A stretch of 64,000 nt of DNA from an uncultured Lutibacter sp. GTDB lineage: Bacteria; Bacteroidota; Bacteroidia; Flavobacteriales; Flavobacteriaceae. A program made the translations under genes and the position numbers. The stretch lies in assembly GCF_947495725.1 (NCBI RefSeq), contig NZ_CANLZZ010000001.1, positions 124,001 to 188,000 of the forward strand, in the 5' to 3' direction. Below the pieces are notes generated by a model, which searched no databases, was not told where the DNA came from, and saw only the letters and a program-made list of their open reading frames with translations. Shown here piece by piece: positions 31,390-39,691 of the stretch (position 1 is the first letter of the stretch; the number at the start of each line of letters is the position of its first letter).

Positions 31390-32403
31390 TTAAGAATACC
31401 CCATTACAACAACCGCTACAATAATTATAAAAACCCCTAGCAGCATTGTATAAAATGGTTTTTTGGCACCTTCCCATTCTTTATTCAAATAAGACCAAAT
31501 ATTACCCACAATTAAAGATAAACCTAGCATAATTGGCCAAGCAATAACATCTCCAAGACTTCCCATTAAGGTTGCTCCTTGACCATAAATTCCTAATGCA
31601 CCAAACCAAAGAATAGCTGCTCCAATAGACCAAGCATATGCTTTACCAGCATTTGGAGTAGAAAATGAACTCCATGTGTTATTTTTGAATAATAAAAATA
31701 TGGCATAACCTGCATTAATTGCAAATCCACCCCAAAGTACCACAACCCAAATAGCTAAACTACTGTTTCGAGCAATTGCACCCGCATTTTGTGCTAAATC
31801 TCCAATTGCGCTTCCTTCGGCAAATCCTATTGCTAAAAACGCTGATAAAAATCCACTTAAAATAGCGATAATTATACCCAATTTTAAGTTCACTTTTTCT
31901 CCACTTGCCTCTGTAATACTTTGTAATTTATCTTTTTGAACCCCTGCATAAGCCGAAATTGCAACACCAACTACCATTAAGGCTACACCTCCAAAAATAT
32001 ATGGAAATGCTGGAACCATACTTTGATATTCAACATCATTAGCTGTAAATAAAGGAATTAACCCACCTGCAGCAGCACAAACTCCCATTACAATTCCGTA
32101 GGTTAATGAAATACCAATGTATGGAACACTTTTTCCAAACATAATACCACCAACTCCCCATAATGCTCCAAAAGCCATTGCCATTATCATATCTTCTGAA
32201 GGAGCACTTGTAACAACACTAAATAAATCTGGAGTTACAAAATACGCCCATAATGTTGGTAGTAAAATCATCGCAAAAACTGAATGTACTAACCACCAAG
32301 CCTCCCATTTTAAAGGGTTCATAAATTTCATTCCAAGTCCAAATGAGCCTTGGAAAACACTAGCTATTATTACTAGTAAAAAAGGGAATAACATACTTTC
32401 CAT
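31390..32403 (-). CDS. rhaT: RhaT-like sugar permease
   Basis: This is a ten-helix permease of the L-rhamnose-proton symporter (RhaT) family in the drug/metabolite transporter superfamily. The N-terminus FQGSFGLGMKFMNPLKWEAW and the VGGIMFGKSVPYIG segment are of the RhaT type. It is the last gene of a minus-strand operon with a cycloisomerase-like enzyme, an aldehyde dehydrogenase and an aldolase, and starts 24 bp after the aldolase. No rhamnose isomerase, kinase or aldolase is present, so rhamnose is not the likely cargo. Import of 3,6-anhydrogalactose or its acid, the substrate of the neighbouring enzymes, fits better. This is inference from the operon. Confidence 0.85.
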   Translation of the reverse strand: MESMLFPFLLVIIASVFQGSFGLGMKFMNPLKWEAWWLVHSVFAMILLPTLWAYFVTPDLFSVVTSAPSEDMIMAMAFGALWGVGGIMFGKSVPYIGISLTYGIVMGVCAAAGGLIPLFTANDVEYQSMVPAFPYIFGGVALMVVGVAISAYAGVQKDKLQSITEASGEKVNLKLGIIIAILSGFLSAFLAIGFAEGSAIGDLAQNAGAIARNSSLAIWVVVLWGGFAINAGYAIFLLFKNNTWSSFSTPNAGKAYAWSIGAAILWFGALGIYGQGATLMGSLGDVIAWPIMLGLSLIVGNIWSYLNKEWEGAKKPFYTMLLGVFIIIVAVVVMGYS

Positions 32404-32427
32404 AATAAGGTTAAAGTTTTAGTTTAT

Positions 32428-33192
32428 TTAGTTGTTTAATTGTTTGGTTATCTCTTTAAAAGCGTTCATTACTAAACCAACATCAACTGCATAAGAAATG
32501 TATTGAACACCTATTTCTTTCCACATTTTAGCATCATCAATAGACTCTGTAAAAGTTCCAACTGCTTTTCCATAATCTTTAGCTAGTTTCACAGCATATT
32601 TCATAGCAGTTACTACCTTTTTATGATGTACTTGACCTGGAACTCCACAAGACTGTGATAGATCATAAGGCCCTAAGAAAATTACATCAATTCCTTCTAC
32701 AGCCACAATTTCTGGAAGGTTATTAATACCTTCCATTCCTTCAATATGAATGATGGTAGTTATTGAATCATTTGCAGTTCCAAAATGAGTAGCGCCATCA
32801 ATAGCGGTATAATCTGCAGCTCTAACATAACGACACATACCTCTTTCTCCTTTAGGATAAAAAGAAGTTGCTTTCACTAGTCTTTCAGCATCACTTTTTG
32901 TGCAAACTTGAGGCACTTGAATACATTTAACACCAATATCTAAGGTTCTTAATATAAGCGTCTCCGAGTTTTCTGTAACTCGTACAATTGGCGTAATACC
33001 CTTAGCTTCGGCAGCTCGAATCATATTTTGGGTAGACTCGATTCCAAAAGGTCCATGTTCCATATCAATAATTACAAAATTAAAACCACTTAATGCCGCA
33101 ATTTCAATTATTGCTGGATCTTGCATTTTGCAAAAAGGACCATATAAGGTTTCTCCTTTTGTTATACTCTCTTTTAATGCGTTTAAGCTCAT
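32428..33192 (-). CDS. HpcH/HpaI-family 2-keto-3-deoxy-sugar acid aldolase
   Basis: This is a class II, divalent-metal-dependent aldolase of the HpcH/HpaI family, which splits 2-keto-3-deoxy acids to pyruvate and an aldehyde. The family marks are DMEHGPFG, the IIHIEGMEGI segment with the metal Glu, and FLGPYDLSQS with the metal Asp. At 254 residues it has normal length and no signal. Its ATG shares one base with the stop of the aldehyde dehydrogenase (TAATG), so the two are translationally coupled. Here it would cleave 2-keto-3-deoxy-galactonate to pyruvate and glyceraldehyde. That would make a separate sugar-acid kinase unnecessary. Confidence 0.87.
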   Translation of the reverse strand: MSLNALKESITKGETLYGPFCKMQDPAIIEIAALSGFNFVIIDMEHGPFGIESTQNMIRAAEAKGITPIVRVTENSETLILRTLDIGVKCIQVPQVCTKSDAERLVKATSFYPKGERGMCRYVRAADYTAIDGATHFGTANDSITTIIHIEGMEGINNLPEIVAVEGIDVIFLGPYDLSQSCGVPGQVHHKKVVTAMKYAVKLAKDYGKAVGTFTESIDDAKMWKEIGVQYISYAVDVGLVMNAFKEITKQLNN

Positions 33193-34646
33193 TATATTGC
33201 TGTTGAAACTCTCTTTTTAACTAAATAATCATCGAGAGCTAAGTGAGAACAATCGTGTCCAATACCGCTATTTTTAATTCCACCATGTGGCAAATAAATA
33301 GCATATTTTACACCATTTACTTGAATTTCTCCAAACTCTAAGTCTTCTGTAAAACGCTCAATTCGTTTATGATTATTTGTAAAAATATATGATGCTAACC
33401 CATATTCTGTATCGTTAGCTAAGGCCAATGCTTCATCATCATTCTCAAAACTCATAATACCAGCAACAGGCCCAAATGTTTCTTTTCTAAATAAATCCAT
33501 TTCTGGAGTAATTCCAGAAACTACTGTAGGTTCAATCCAGTTTCCTTCTTTTGGAAAACCTTCTGGAATTTTACCACCATATTCTAATTTAGCCCCTTTG
33601 CTTACGGCATCATTAACCAAGTCAAACATCCTATCTCTGTCTGAACGAGTTACAACCGGCCCCATAAACACATCATCATTTTCTTTAGTTCCAAAACCAA
33701 GTTTTAATTCAGCAGTTCTTTTAACAAAGGCTTTCAAAAACTTCTCATAAATATTTTTATGAACAAGGACTCTGTTGGCCGCAACACAAATTTGTCCTGA
33801 ATTATGGAAATTTAAAATTACCGCTAAATTTAAGGCAGTTTCAAAATCAGCATCTTCAAATATAATAAAAGGTGCATTACCACCTAGTTCCATTCCTAAT
33901 TTTTTAATAGAAGTTGTACTATCTGCAATTACTTTTTGACCAGTTGCAGTTGACCCAATCATAGTTAAAACTGCAGGAATTTTACTTTTGGTCATTGGAG
34001 TAGCAACTTCCCTACTTGAACCCGCCACAATATTTACTACACCAGCAGGAAAATTAATACTATGCATAATTTCACCTATCATATAAGTTGATAAAGGCGA
34101 TAAAGTAGAAGGTTTAATTATTAATGAGCATCCAGCAGCTAATGCAGGTCCTAGTTTAAATCCAACATTTAACAATGGAAAATTCCAAGCCAAATAAGCA
34201 ACTGCAACACCTGCGGGTTTAGAAATCATTTTATGAGTATGTGTATTCTCATAATCTGGAATTTGCTCTTCTCTTAAGTTTTTCATTGCAGCCGGATACC
34301 ATTCTAAGGCGTTCACTACTGCCTCAATATCTTCTTGGGCACCTCCATAGGTTTTACCCATTTCATGTACCATTGCCGTTCTTAATTCGTGCTCTTTTTC
34401 AATAACAGCAGATCGTAATTTGGTCATCCATTCTGTTCTTTCCGCTAATGATAATTTAGACCAATATTTAAATCCTTTTTGTGCAGAAATTAATGCTTTC
34501 TCGGCATCAGCTGTACCAGCTTTTGCAATTTGCGCAATTACTTCACCTGTTGCAGGACAAATTACATCTTCTCTTTCTCCACTTTCCGCATCAACCAACT
34601 GTCCATCTATATATAATTTTTTATATCCGAAATTTTGAGTTTTCAT
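33192..34646 (-). CDS. Aldehyde dehydrogenase, probable 3,6-anhydrogalactose dehydrogenase
   Basis: This is an NAD(P)-dependent aldehyde dehydrogenase of usual length (484 residues) with catalytic C287 in SGQICVAANR and general-base E253 in MELGGN. The NAD-fold segment AWNFPLLN is also clear. Aldehyde dehydrogenases of this superfamily oxidise 3,6-anhydrogalactose to anhydrogalactonate in both the agar and the carrageenan pathways. The gene lies between an enolase-superfamily enzyme (17 bp gap) and an aldolase (one-base overlap), the order expected for that pathway. Succinate-semialdehyde or lactaldehyde oxidation is an alternative that sequence alone cannot exclude. Confidence 0.85.
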   Translation of the reverse strand: MKTQNFGYKKLYIDGQLVDAESGEREDVICPATGEVIAQIAKAGTADAEKALISAQKGFKYWSKLSLAERTEWMTKLRSAVIEKEHELRTAMVHEMGKTYGGAQEDIEAVVNALEWYPAAMKNLREEQIPDYENTHTHKMISKPAGVAVAYLAWNFPLLNVGFKLGPALAAGCSLIIKPSTLSPLSTYMIGEIMHSINFPAGVVNIVAGSSREVATPMTKSKIPAVLTMIGSTATGQKVIADSTTSIKKLGMELGGNAPFIIFEDADFETALNLAVILNFHNSGQICVAANRVLVHKNIYEKFLKAFVKRTAELKLGFGTKENDDVFMGPVVTRSDRDRMFDLVNDAVSKGAKLEYGGKIPEGFPKEGNWIEPTVVSGITPEMDLFRKETFGPVAGIMSFENDDEALALANDTEYGLASYIFTNNHKRIERFTEDLEFGEIQVNGVKYAIYLPHGGIKNSGIGHDCSHLALDDYLVKKRVSTAI

Positions 34647-34663
34647 TTTTATAATTTTAGTTG

Positions 34664-35821
34664 TTAAACAATTGAACTTTTTACTAAGTTTTTCACTATT
34701 GAAAATTCATTTAAAATATCTTCATCCACATCAATTCCAAGCCCTGGCCTTGTTGGAACTTCAATCATACCGTTTTTCATTTCAATTTTTGGAAATGTTA
34801 GTTTTTCTCTTAATCCATTTTCAGTTTGATCATATTCCATTAAAAATTCTGGAGTATACATTCGTCCAGGAATAGATTCTAAGTTTGAGATAAAATGTAA
34901 TGCTACATGAATTCCAATAGATGTTCCCCAGGTATGTGGAATTAAATCAATTCCATTTGCGCTTGCAATTGCTGAAATTCTTTTGGCTTCAGTTAAACCT
35001 CCACTAGCACATATATCTGGCTGAATAATATCAACAGATTTATTTTTAATTAATTGCTGAAATCCAAATCTAAAATATTCACATTCTCCACCTGAAATAG
35101 GAATGGTTGTTTTGCTTCTTAATTCTCTTGATTGTTCATAAAATTCTGGAGATAGAGGTTCTTCAAACCAACCAATATCATATTTCTCTATTTTTCTCGC
35201 AAGTTCTATCGCTTCTCTTAAGGTGTAAGCGTGATTGGAATCTACCATTAATCCAATATCTGGACCAATTGCTTCACGTATACTTTTTACAATTTCAACA
35301 TCTTTTTTTATACCTAATCCAACCTTCATTTTCATTGCAGTAAACCCTTGGTCAACGTACATTTTTGCTTCTTCTACAAGTCCTTCTGCTGGATTTTCGT
35401 AATTTGTAAAATACAATCCTGTTGCATAAGGTCTAATTTCTTTTCGTAAAGCTCCACCTAACAATGTTGAAACTGGCAAACCTAAAATTTTACCTTTTAA
35501 ATCCCATATAGCTATGTCAATTGCACTTATGGAAGCCGCCAAAACACCTCTTCTTGCAAAGTCTAATGTTTTTCTGTACATATGATTCCAAACAACTTCG
35601 TTTTCTAATGGATTCATACCTACAATTTGAGGGGCCAATAATTTTACACCCGCTTCTAAAACGGTTGCAGGCCCGTAGCCTTCTCCCCATCCATATTGTC
35701 CGTTTGAAGCCGTAACTTTTACCACACATATGCATCTTTCAGCATATTCCCATTGTGAAAAGAAAAAACTTTTTGATAATTTATCTTTAAGAATAAATGT
35801 TTCTATTTTTTCAATTGTCAT
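34664..35821 (-). CDS. Enolase-superfamily enzyme, probable anhydrogalactonate cycloisomerase
   Basis: This belongs to the mandelate racemase/muconate lactonising branch of the enolase superfamily. Metal ligands are D194, E220 and E246; the base pair is K164-x-K166 on one face and H296 (LIPHTWGTS) on the other. The known agar-pathway cycloisomerases that convert 3,6-anhydrogalactonate to 2-keto-3-deoxy-galactonate belong to this superfamily. It is first in the catabolic operon, with the dehydrogenase and aldolase that would act before and after it. A galactonate or other acid-sugar dehydratase is the main alternative. Confidence 0.85.
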   Translation of the reverse strand: MTIEKIETFILKDKLSKSFFFSQWEYAERCICVVKVTASNGQYGWGEGYGPATVLEAGVKLLAPQIVGMNPLENEVVWNHMYRKTLDFARRGVLAASISAIDIAIWDLKGKILGLPVSTLLGGALRKEIRPYATGLYFTNYENPAEGLVEEAKMYVDQGFTAMKMKVGLGIKKDVEIVKSIREAIGPDIGLMVDSNHAYTLREAIELARKIEKYDIGWFEEPLSPEFYEQSRELRSKTTIPISGGECEYFRFGFQQLIKNKSVDIIQPDICASGGLTEAKRISAIASANGIDLIPHTWGTSIGIHVALHFISNLESIPGRMYTPEFLMEYDQTENGLREKLTFPKIEMKNGMIEVPTRPGLGIDVDEDILNEFSIVKNLVKSSIV

Positions 35822-36175
35822 AATTAATTTTTGTTAGTTGATTCTATATCAATTCTAAATAAGACGTTCTATACTGATGATAAAATTAATTGTTCCACCA
35901 CATTATTTAATCTCAATATTTATCTTAAACAAATCAAATATTACCTTTAATTCTATTAATTTATCCAAAATTAACCATTAAAAAGACTTACCAATTTTAA
36001 CTGTTTATAATGATTACTTTAAGTTGGATTAATTTACACAAAATAAACTACTTTGTCCATTTCATTTAAAACTCCCGAATACGTAAACCTAATTTTACTA
36101 TTATGGTAATTAATCCAACTTAAAAAAATATTCTCAATAATTTAATATAGTTACATTTTTCTATGTTTTTTGAAT
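35822..36175. other. Intergenic region upstream of the catabolic operon
   Basis: No gene is visible. On the minus strand a weak direct repeat with 21-bp spacing (GGATAA at 35966, GGTAAT at 35945) lies about 125-145 bp before the enolase-superfamily gene. The -7 box expected 36 bp further on is poor, so control by the same regulator is possible but unsupported. The rest is AT-rich and featureless. Confidence 0.4.
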
Positions 36176-36208
36176 AAAAAAAGGCTGTCTTTGCAGACAG
36201 CCTTTTTT
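36176..36208. terminator. Terminator after the SusC/SusD operon
   Basis: The stem AAAAAAAGGCTGTCT/AGACAGCCTTTTTT with loop TTGC lies 23 bp after the stop of the minus-strand binding lipoprotein. It also has T-runs suited to either direction. Confidence 0.88.
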
Positions 36209-36231
36209 AAAATTCTATATAAAATGTATTA

Positions 36232-37920
36232 TTACCTTACTTCTAATTCAACAAAAGAAATATCATCAAAATACATTGTTTGTCTACCTGATGAGGCATT
36301 TTGATTTATATTAGGATGAACTACAACGGTTACTTTTTTCTTAGCATCAAGAGCTGGAACAGTAACAACATGCTCTACTTTTACCCATTTACCTCTTTCT
36401 AAACCTTCAATATCCCATGCTCCTGATTGATTTATTGGAACTACATCTCCCCAAGTATAAAAACCACCCATAGTATTTCCTTCTTCTAAATATACCATAA
36501 ATGATATTTTATAAGTACCAGCTGGTATTTTATCTATTGTTCCTAAACCATAAGTATGCAAATTATATTGTTTTCCAATACCCTCTACAGAAAATCTCAT
36601 ACTAGCATCTCCAGAGTATGCTTTCTCAGTAGTTCTTGTCCAGTTTGGATCGTCAGCTGAACCGTTTGCACCAACCCAGAATGAACCAGGAGGTCCTGCA
36701 AAACCTCTGTTACTCGCCCCATTCTCAACTTCAAATCCTGACCAACTATTTGGAGCCAAAATATTACCATTAGAAAACATTTGAACTGATTTATTAGTAA
36801 AATCAACTAAATCTCTAGTGTCTGTAGATTTAATATTTCCTCCACTATAAGATACTGTAATTACATCGGAGTTATAAATTGGAGCTGCTAATTTTAATTT
36901 AATAAACGTAGCATCGTTAGAATCTACACTCGCACTTACAACAGCAATATTTTGATCAAAACCAGCAGCCTCATTTTTCACATTTACGGTAAAGTTTCCT
37001 TCTTCTCCAGTAAAAGGAACTATTTCCCCAGAAACTTGGAATGACATAGATTCATCTTCGGCTTCTTTAATTACTCCGCTTAACACAAAAGGTTCAGATG
37101 ATGGAATAACTTTAATAATTAAAGGAATTAATTTTTCAGCATCGTTTTTAGGTAATGGATCAACTCTTAGTGATTTAAATGTACCTGCTTCATATTCTCC
37201 TAATTTAAAAAACTTAATAATAGCCGATTCACCACCTGTTTTACTTGGCACTCCATCAGGAACTGTCCAAAGCCTTCCATTTGGTCTATCAGTAGTTGTT
37301 AAATCAACAAATGTTAATGACTTTCCTGCCTCAACTTCAACAATTGGCCAAGAAGCCTTATCATCTATGGAAGGCATATCGCCTTCCGAAATACTTAACA
37401 CTTTATTCCCATCTTGAAGCACTTCAAATGTTGGTATTAAATCTCCATAAACATCAAAGGTAAACGTAGTGTCAATTACCCAGTAATCTCCTTCTTGGTA
37501 AGCTTCTAAAGCTCCTTCCGATGAGTTATAGCTAACGAATTCTGTAAATTTATTTAATAATCTCACATTGTTTAACCCATTATTATTAAATAAAACATGT
37601 GCTTTACCATCTGTAATAGATAATCCTGCATCTTTCTTAATAAAAAGTGGTAATGAGTCATTTCTTTTAAACCCTTCATTTAAAAAAGCATTTCCCTCTT
37701 CAATAATCCATTCGTGACTTACAGCACCTTGCGATAAATCTAAAAATGAAATAAATGATCCTGCTGATATATCAAATGGATTTTGAACGTATGGAGCAAA
37801 ACTTATATACCAAGATACATCCGACAATTCATCTGGCGCAGTATAATCTGCGTATTCTTCCTCACAGCTTACTAAAAAAAGTAAACTAAAAAGAATCGAT
37901 AATATTCCTATTTTTTTCAT
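36232..37920 (-). CDS. SusE/F-position surface glycan-binding lipoprotein
   Basis: This is a lipoprotein (LLFLVSC) placed directly after SusD, where surface glycan-binding proteins of polysaccharide loci are found. Two Ig/PKD-like domains are suggested (FLDLSQGAVSHEW near 50-70 and FVDLTTTDRPNG near 200), then a beta domain, and a C-terminal carbohydrate-binding-like module (about 385-560; AGTYKISFMVYLEEGN and YFDDISF). That module resembles the C-terminal part of the GH16 at 9.0 kb. The start at MKKIGIL is preferred; the longer frame from 37956 overlaps susD and adds a non-signal leader. It would hold the polymer at the cell surface for the SusCD pair. Confidence 0.8.
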   Translation of the reverse strand: MKKIGILSILFSLLFLVSCEEEYADYTAPDELSDVSWYISFAPYVQNPFDISAGSFISFLDLSQGAVSHEWIIEEGNAFLNEGFKRNDSLPLFIKKDAGLSITDGKAHVLFNNNGLNNVRLLNKFTEFVSYNSSEGALEAYQEGDYWVIDTTFTFDVYGDLIPTFEVLQDGNKVLSISEGDMPSIDDKASWPIVEVEAGKSLTFVDLTTTDRPNGRLWTVPDGVPSKTGGESAIIKFFKLGEYEAGTFKSLRVDPLPKNDAEKLIPLIIKVIPSSEPFVLSGVIKEAEDESMSFQVSGEIVPFTGEEGNFTVNVKNEAAGFDQNIAVVSASVDSNDATFIKLKLAAPIYNSDVITVSYSGGNIKSTDTRDLVDFTNKSVQMFSNGNILAPNSWSGFEVENGASNRGFAGPPGSFWVGANGSADDPNWTRTTEKAYSGDASMRFSVEGIGKQYNLHTYGLGTIDKIPAGTYKISFMVYLEEGNTMGGFYTWGDVVPINQSGAWDIEGLERGKWVKVEHVVTVPALDAKKKVTVVVHPNINQNASSGRQTMYFDDISFVELEVR

Positions 37921-37933
37921 TGTATATCTTTTT

Positions 37934-39679
37934 TTAGTTAATATTTGTGTTTGCATTAATCTCTGTTAATGGAATTGGATACGTACTATGTAATGCTGGA
38001 TTATAATTTGCATATGGAATATCATATTCAAAATCAATTACATCTGGATTAGGACGTTCAGGAAGTTCAACAACTAACGAAGAATTCCATTTACTTTTAT
38101 TTTTTCCTTCAGAATCTACATAGAAAAAAGTAGTTGCATAATAAACTTCCTCAGATAATTTTTTAAAATTCTCTTCAATAATTCCCCATCTTTTTAAATC
38201 TAAAAATCGAATAGCATGACCTTCTAAAGACATTTCAAGTGGTTTTTCTACATACATTAAATGCTCCATTAATTGGTCTAAAGTATATGTTTTTTCGTCA
38301 TAAGAATGTGTTGTATCTGTACCAGATTCACCTAATAATTCTAATCCCCATCTTCGTCTTATTTGATTCATAAGATCTTTTGCTCCATCTCCATCTCCGG
38401 TTTTAATCAAACACTCTGCTTGCATTAACATAACATCCGCCAATCTGTTTAAAGTAACATTTTTACCAGATTGAGTTGTTCCATATGGCAAGTCGTTTTC
38501 ATTTTCTACAATATCATGATTCGAAAATTTCTTGTGCCAACCTATTCCCCAATTGCTTGCTCCAAATCTACTATATTCAGAAACTGATTTTGTTAAATAG
38601 TACGGAGTTTGTCTATCCTCGATAACTGCCATCATTGCGGAGCATCTTAGTGGTACATTTCTAAGTTCACGAACACCATCATCATTAATATAATAGTTTC
38701 TATCATCATAAATATCCATTGGCTCAGTTTTATACTTATACGCAAGCCAAGCTGGTGCATTTGCACCAACAGTTCCAGTTGTTAACTGATTTAATCTGTT
38801 TGTTACTGTTTCACCATTCCAAATATTTGCTTCGGGCTTCAAAGTATTATTGTAACTAATTTCGAAAATAGATTCTTGGTTAAATTCTCCAGCTGTAGTA
38901 AATAATTTAGCCATATCGTATTCTAGTGAATAGTTGTGATTATTAATTACATCCTCGAAATACTCCATAGCCTTTGCATAATTCAACTCGTTTAAATAAG
39001 TTGTTCCTAATATAGTCGCAGCTGCTCCAGATGTAGCTCTATTTACATCATACGGGTCTGGATATTCTCCTTTTTTATACAAATTTGCATATGCATATTC
39101 TAAATCTTCTCTAAGAAAAGCAAGCACTTCTTCAGCAGGTGATAAACCTTTATTAAAATCTTCAGAAGAAACGGGTGCGTAATCACGAATAATTATACTT
39201 CCATTGTTATATGTTGAATACAAATACCAATGAAATAACCCTCTTAAAAAACGAGCTTGAGCCATTTGTGAAGTCCAACCTTCTTCGTCTACTGTTCCTT
39301 CTAGCTTTGTTAAACCTTCTATAACCTGATTTGCTCTAAATATTCCTAAATAGTTAGTTTCCCATTTTTTAGCAATTTCTGGCGTACTATTAGAATATGT
39401 TTGATTATAAAATTCACTTATAGTTCCAGGAACTGGACGAGCATATGCTGGCCAAGCCATATCTGAACGTTGAGCTTCCTCAATAATATTTACCAATGAT
39501 GGTACATTTAGCGTATGATATGCAGCATTTAAACCTTTTTCTGTTTCAGATAGGTTTCTCCAATAATTATCTTTAGCGATAAGATTTGGATTCTTTTCAG
39601 TTAAATATTCATCATTACACGAGCTAATTAAACTCACCGTAAAAATCAATATTATATATTTAAAAATTATATGTTTCAT
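37934..39679 (-). CDS. susD: SusD/RagB-family glycan-binding lipoprotein
   Basis: This is the outer-membrane lipoprotein partner of the SusC channel. It has a lipoprotein signal (SLISSC), the N-terminal NxIxxxNYWRN-type SusD segment, TPR-type helices (ARFLRGLFHWYLYSTYNN), and the RLADVMLMQAE and HAIRFLDLKRWG regions typical of the C-terminal half. At 581 residues it has normal length. It starts 12 bp after susC and lies on the same transcript. It should bind oligosaccharides and close over the channel as a lid. The binding-site residues that set substrate choice cannot be read from sequence alone. Confidence 0.93.
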   Translation of the reverse strand: MKHIIFKYIILIFTVSLISSCNDEYLTEKNPNLIAKDNYWRNLSETEKGLNAAYHTLNVPSLVNIIEEAQRSDMAWPAYARPVPGTISEFYNQTYSNSTPEIAKKWETNYLGIFRANQVIEGLTKLEGTVDEEGWTSQMAQARFLRGLFHWYLYSTYNNGSIIIRDYAPVSSEDFNKGLSPAEEVLAFLREDLEYAYANLYKKGEYPDPYDVNRATSGAAATILGTTYLNELNYAKAMEYFEDVINNHNYSLEYDMAKLFTTAGEFNQESIFEISYNNTLKPEANIWNGETVTNRLNQLTTGTVGANAPAWLAYKYKTEPMDIYDDRNYYINDDGVRELRNVPLRCSAMMAVIEDRQTPYYLTKSVSEYSRFGASNWGIGWHKKFSNHDIVENENDLPYGTTQSGKNVTLNRLADVMLMQAECLIKTGDGDGAKDLMNQIRRRWGLELLGESGTDTTHSYDEKTYTLDQLMEHLMYVEKPLEMSLEGHAIRFLDLKRWGIIEENFKKLSEEVYYATTFFYVDSEGKNKSKWNSSLVVELPERPNPDVIDFEYDIPYANYNPALHSTYPIPLTEINANTNIN

Positions 39680-39691
39680 AATAGTCGTTTA

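Noticed and set aside
37921..37956. Longer start of the binding lipoprotein overlapping susD
   Set aside because: The leader MQTQILTKKRYT is not signal-like, whereas the ATG at 37920 gives a normal lipoprotein signal.
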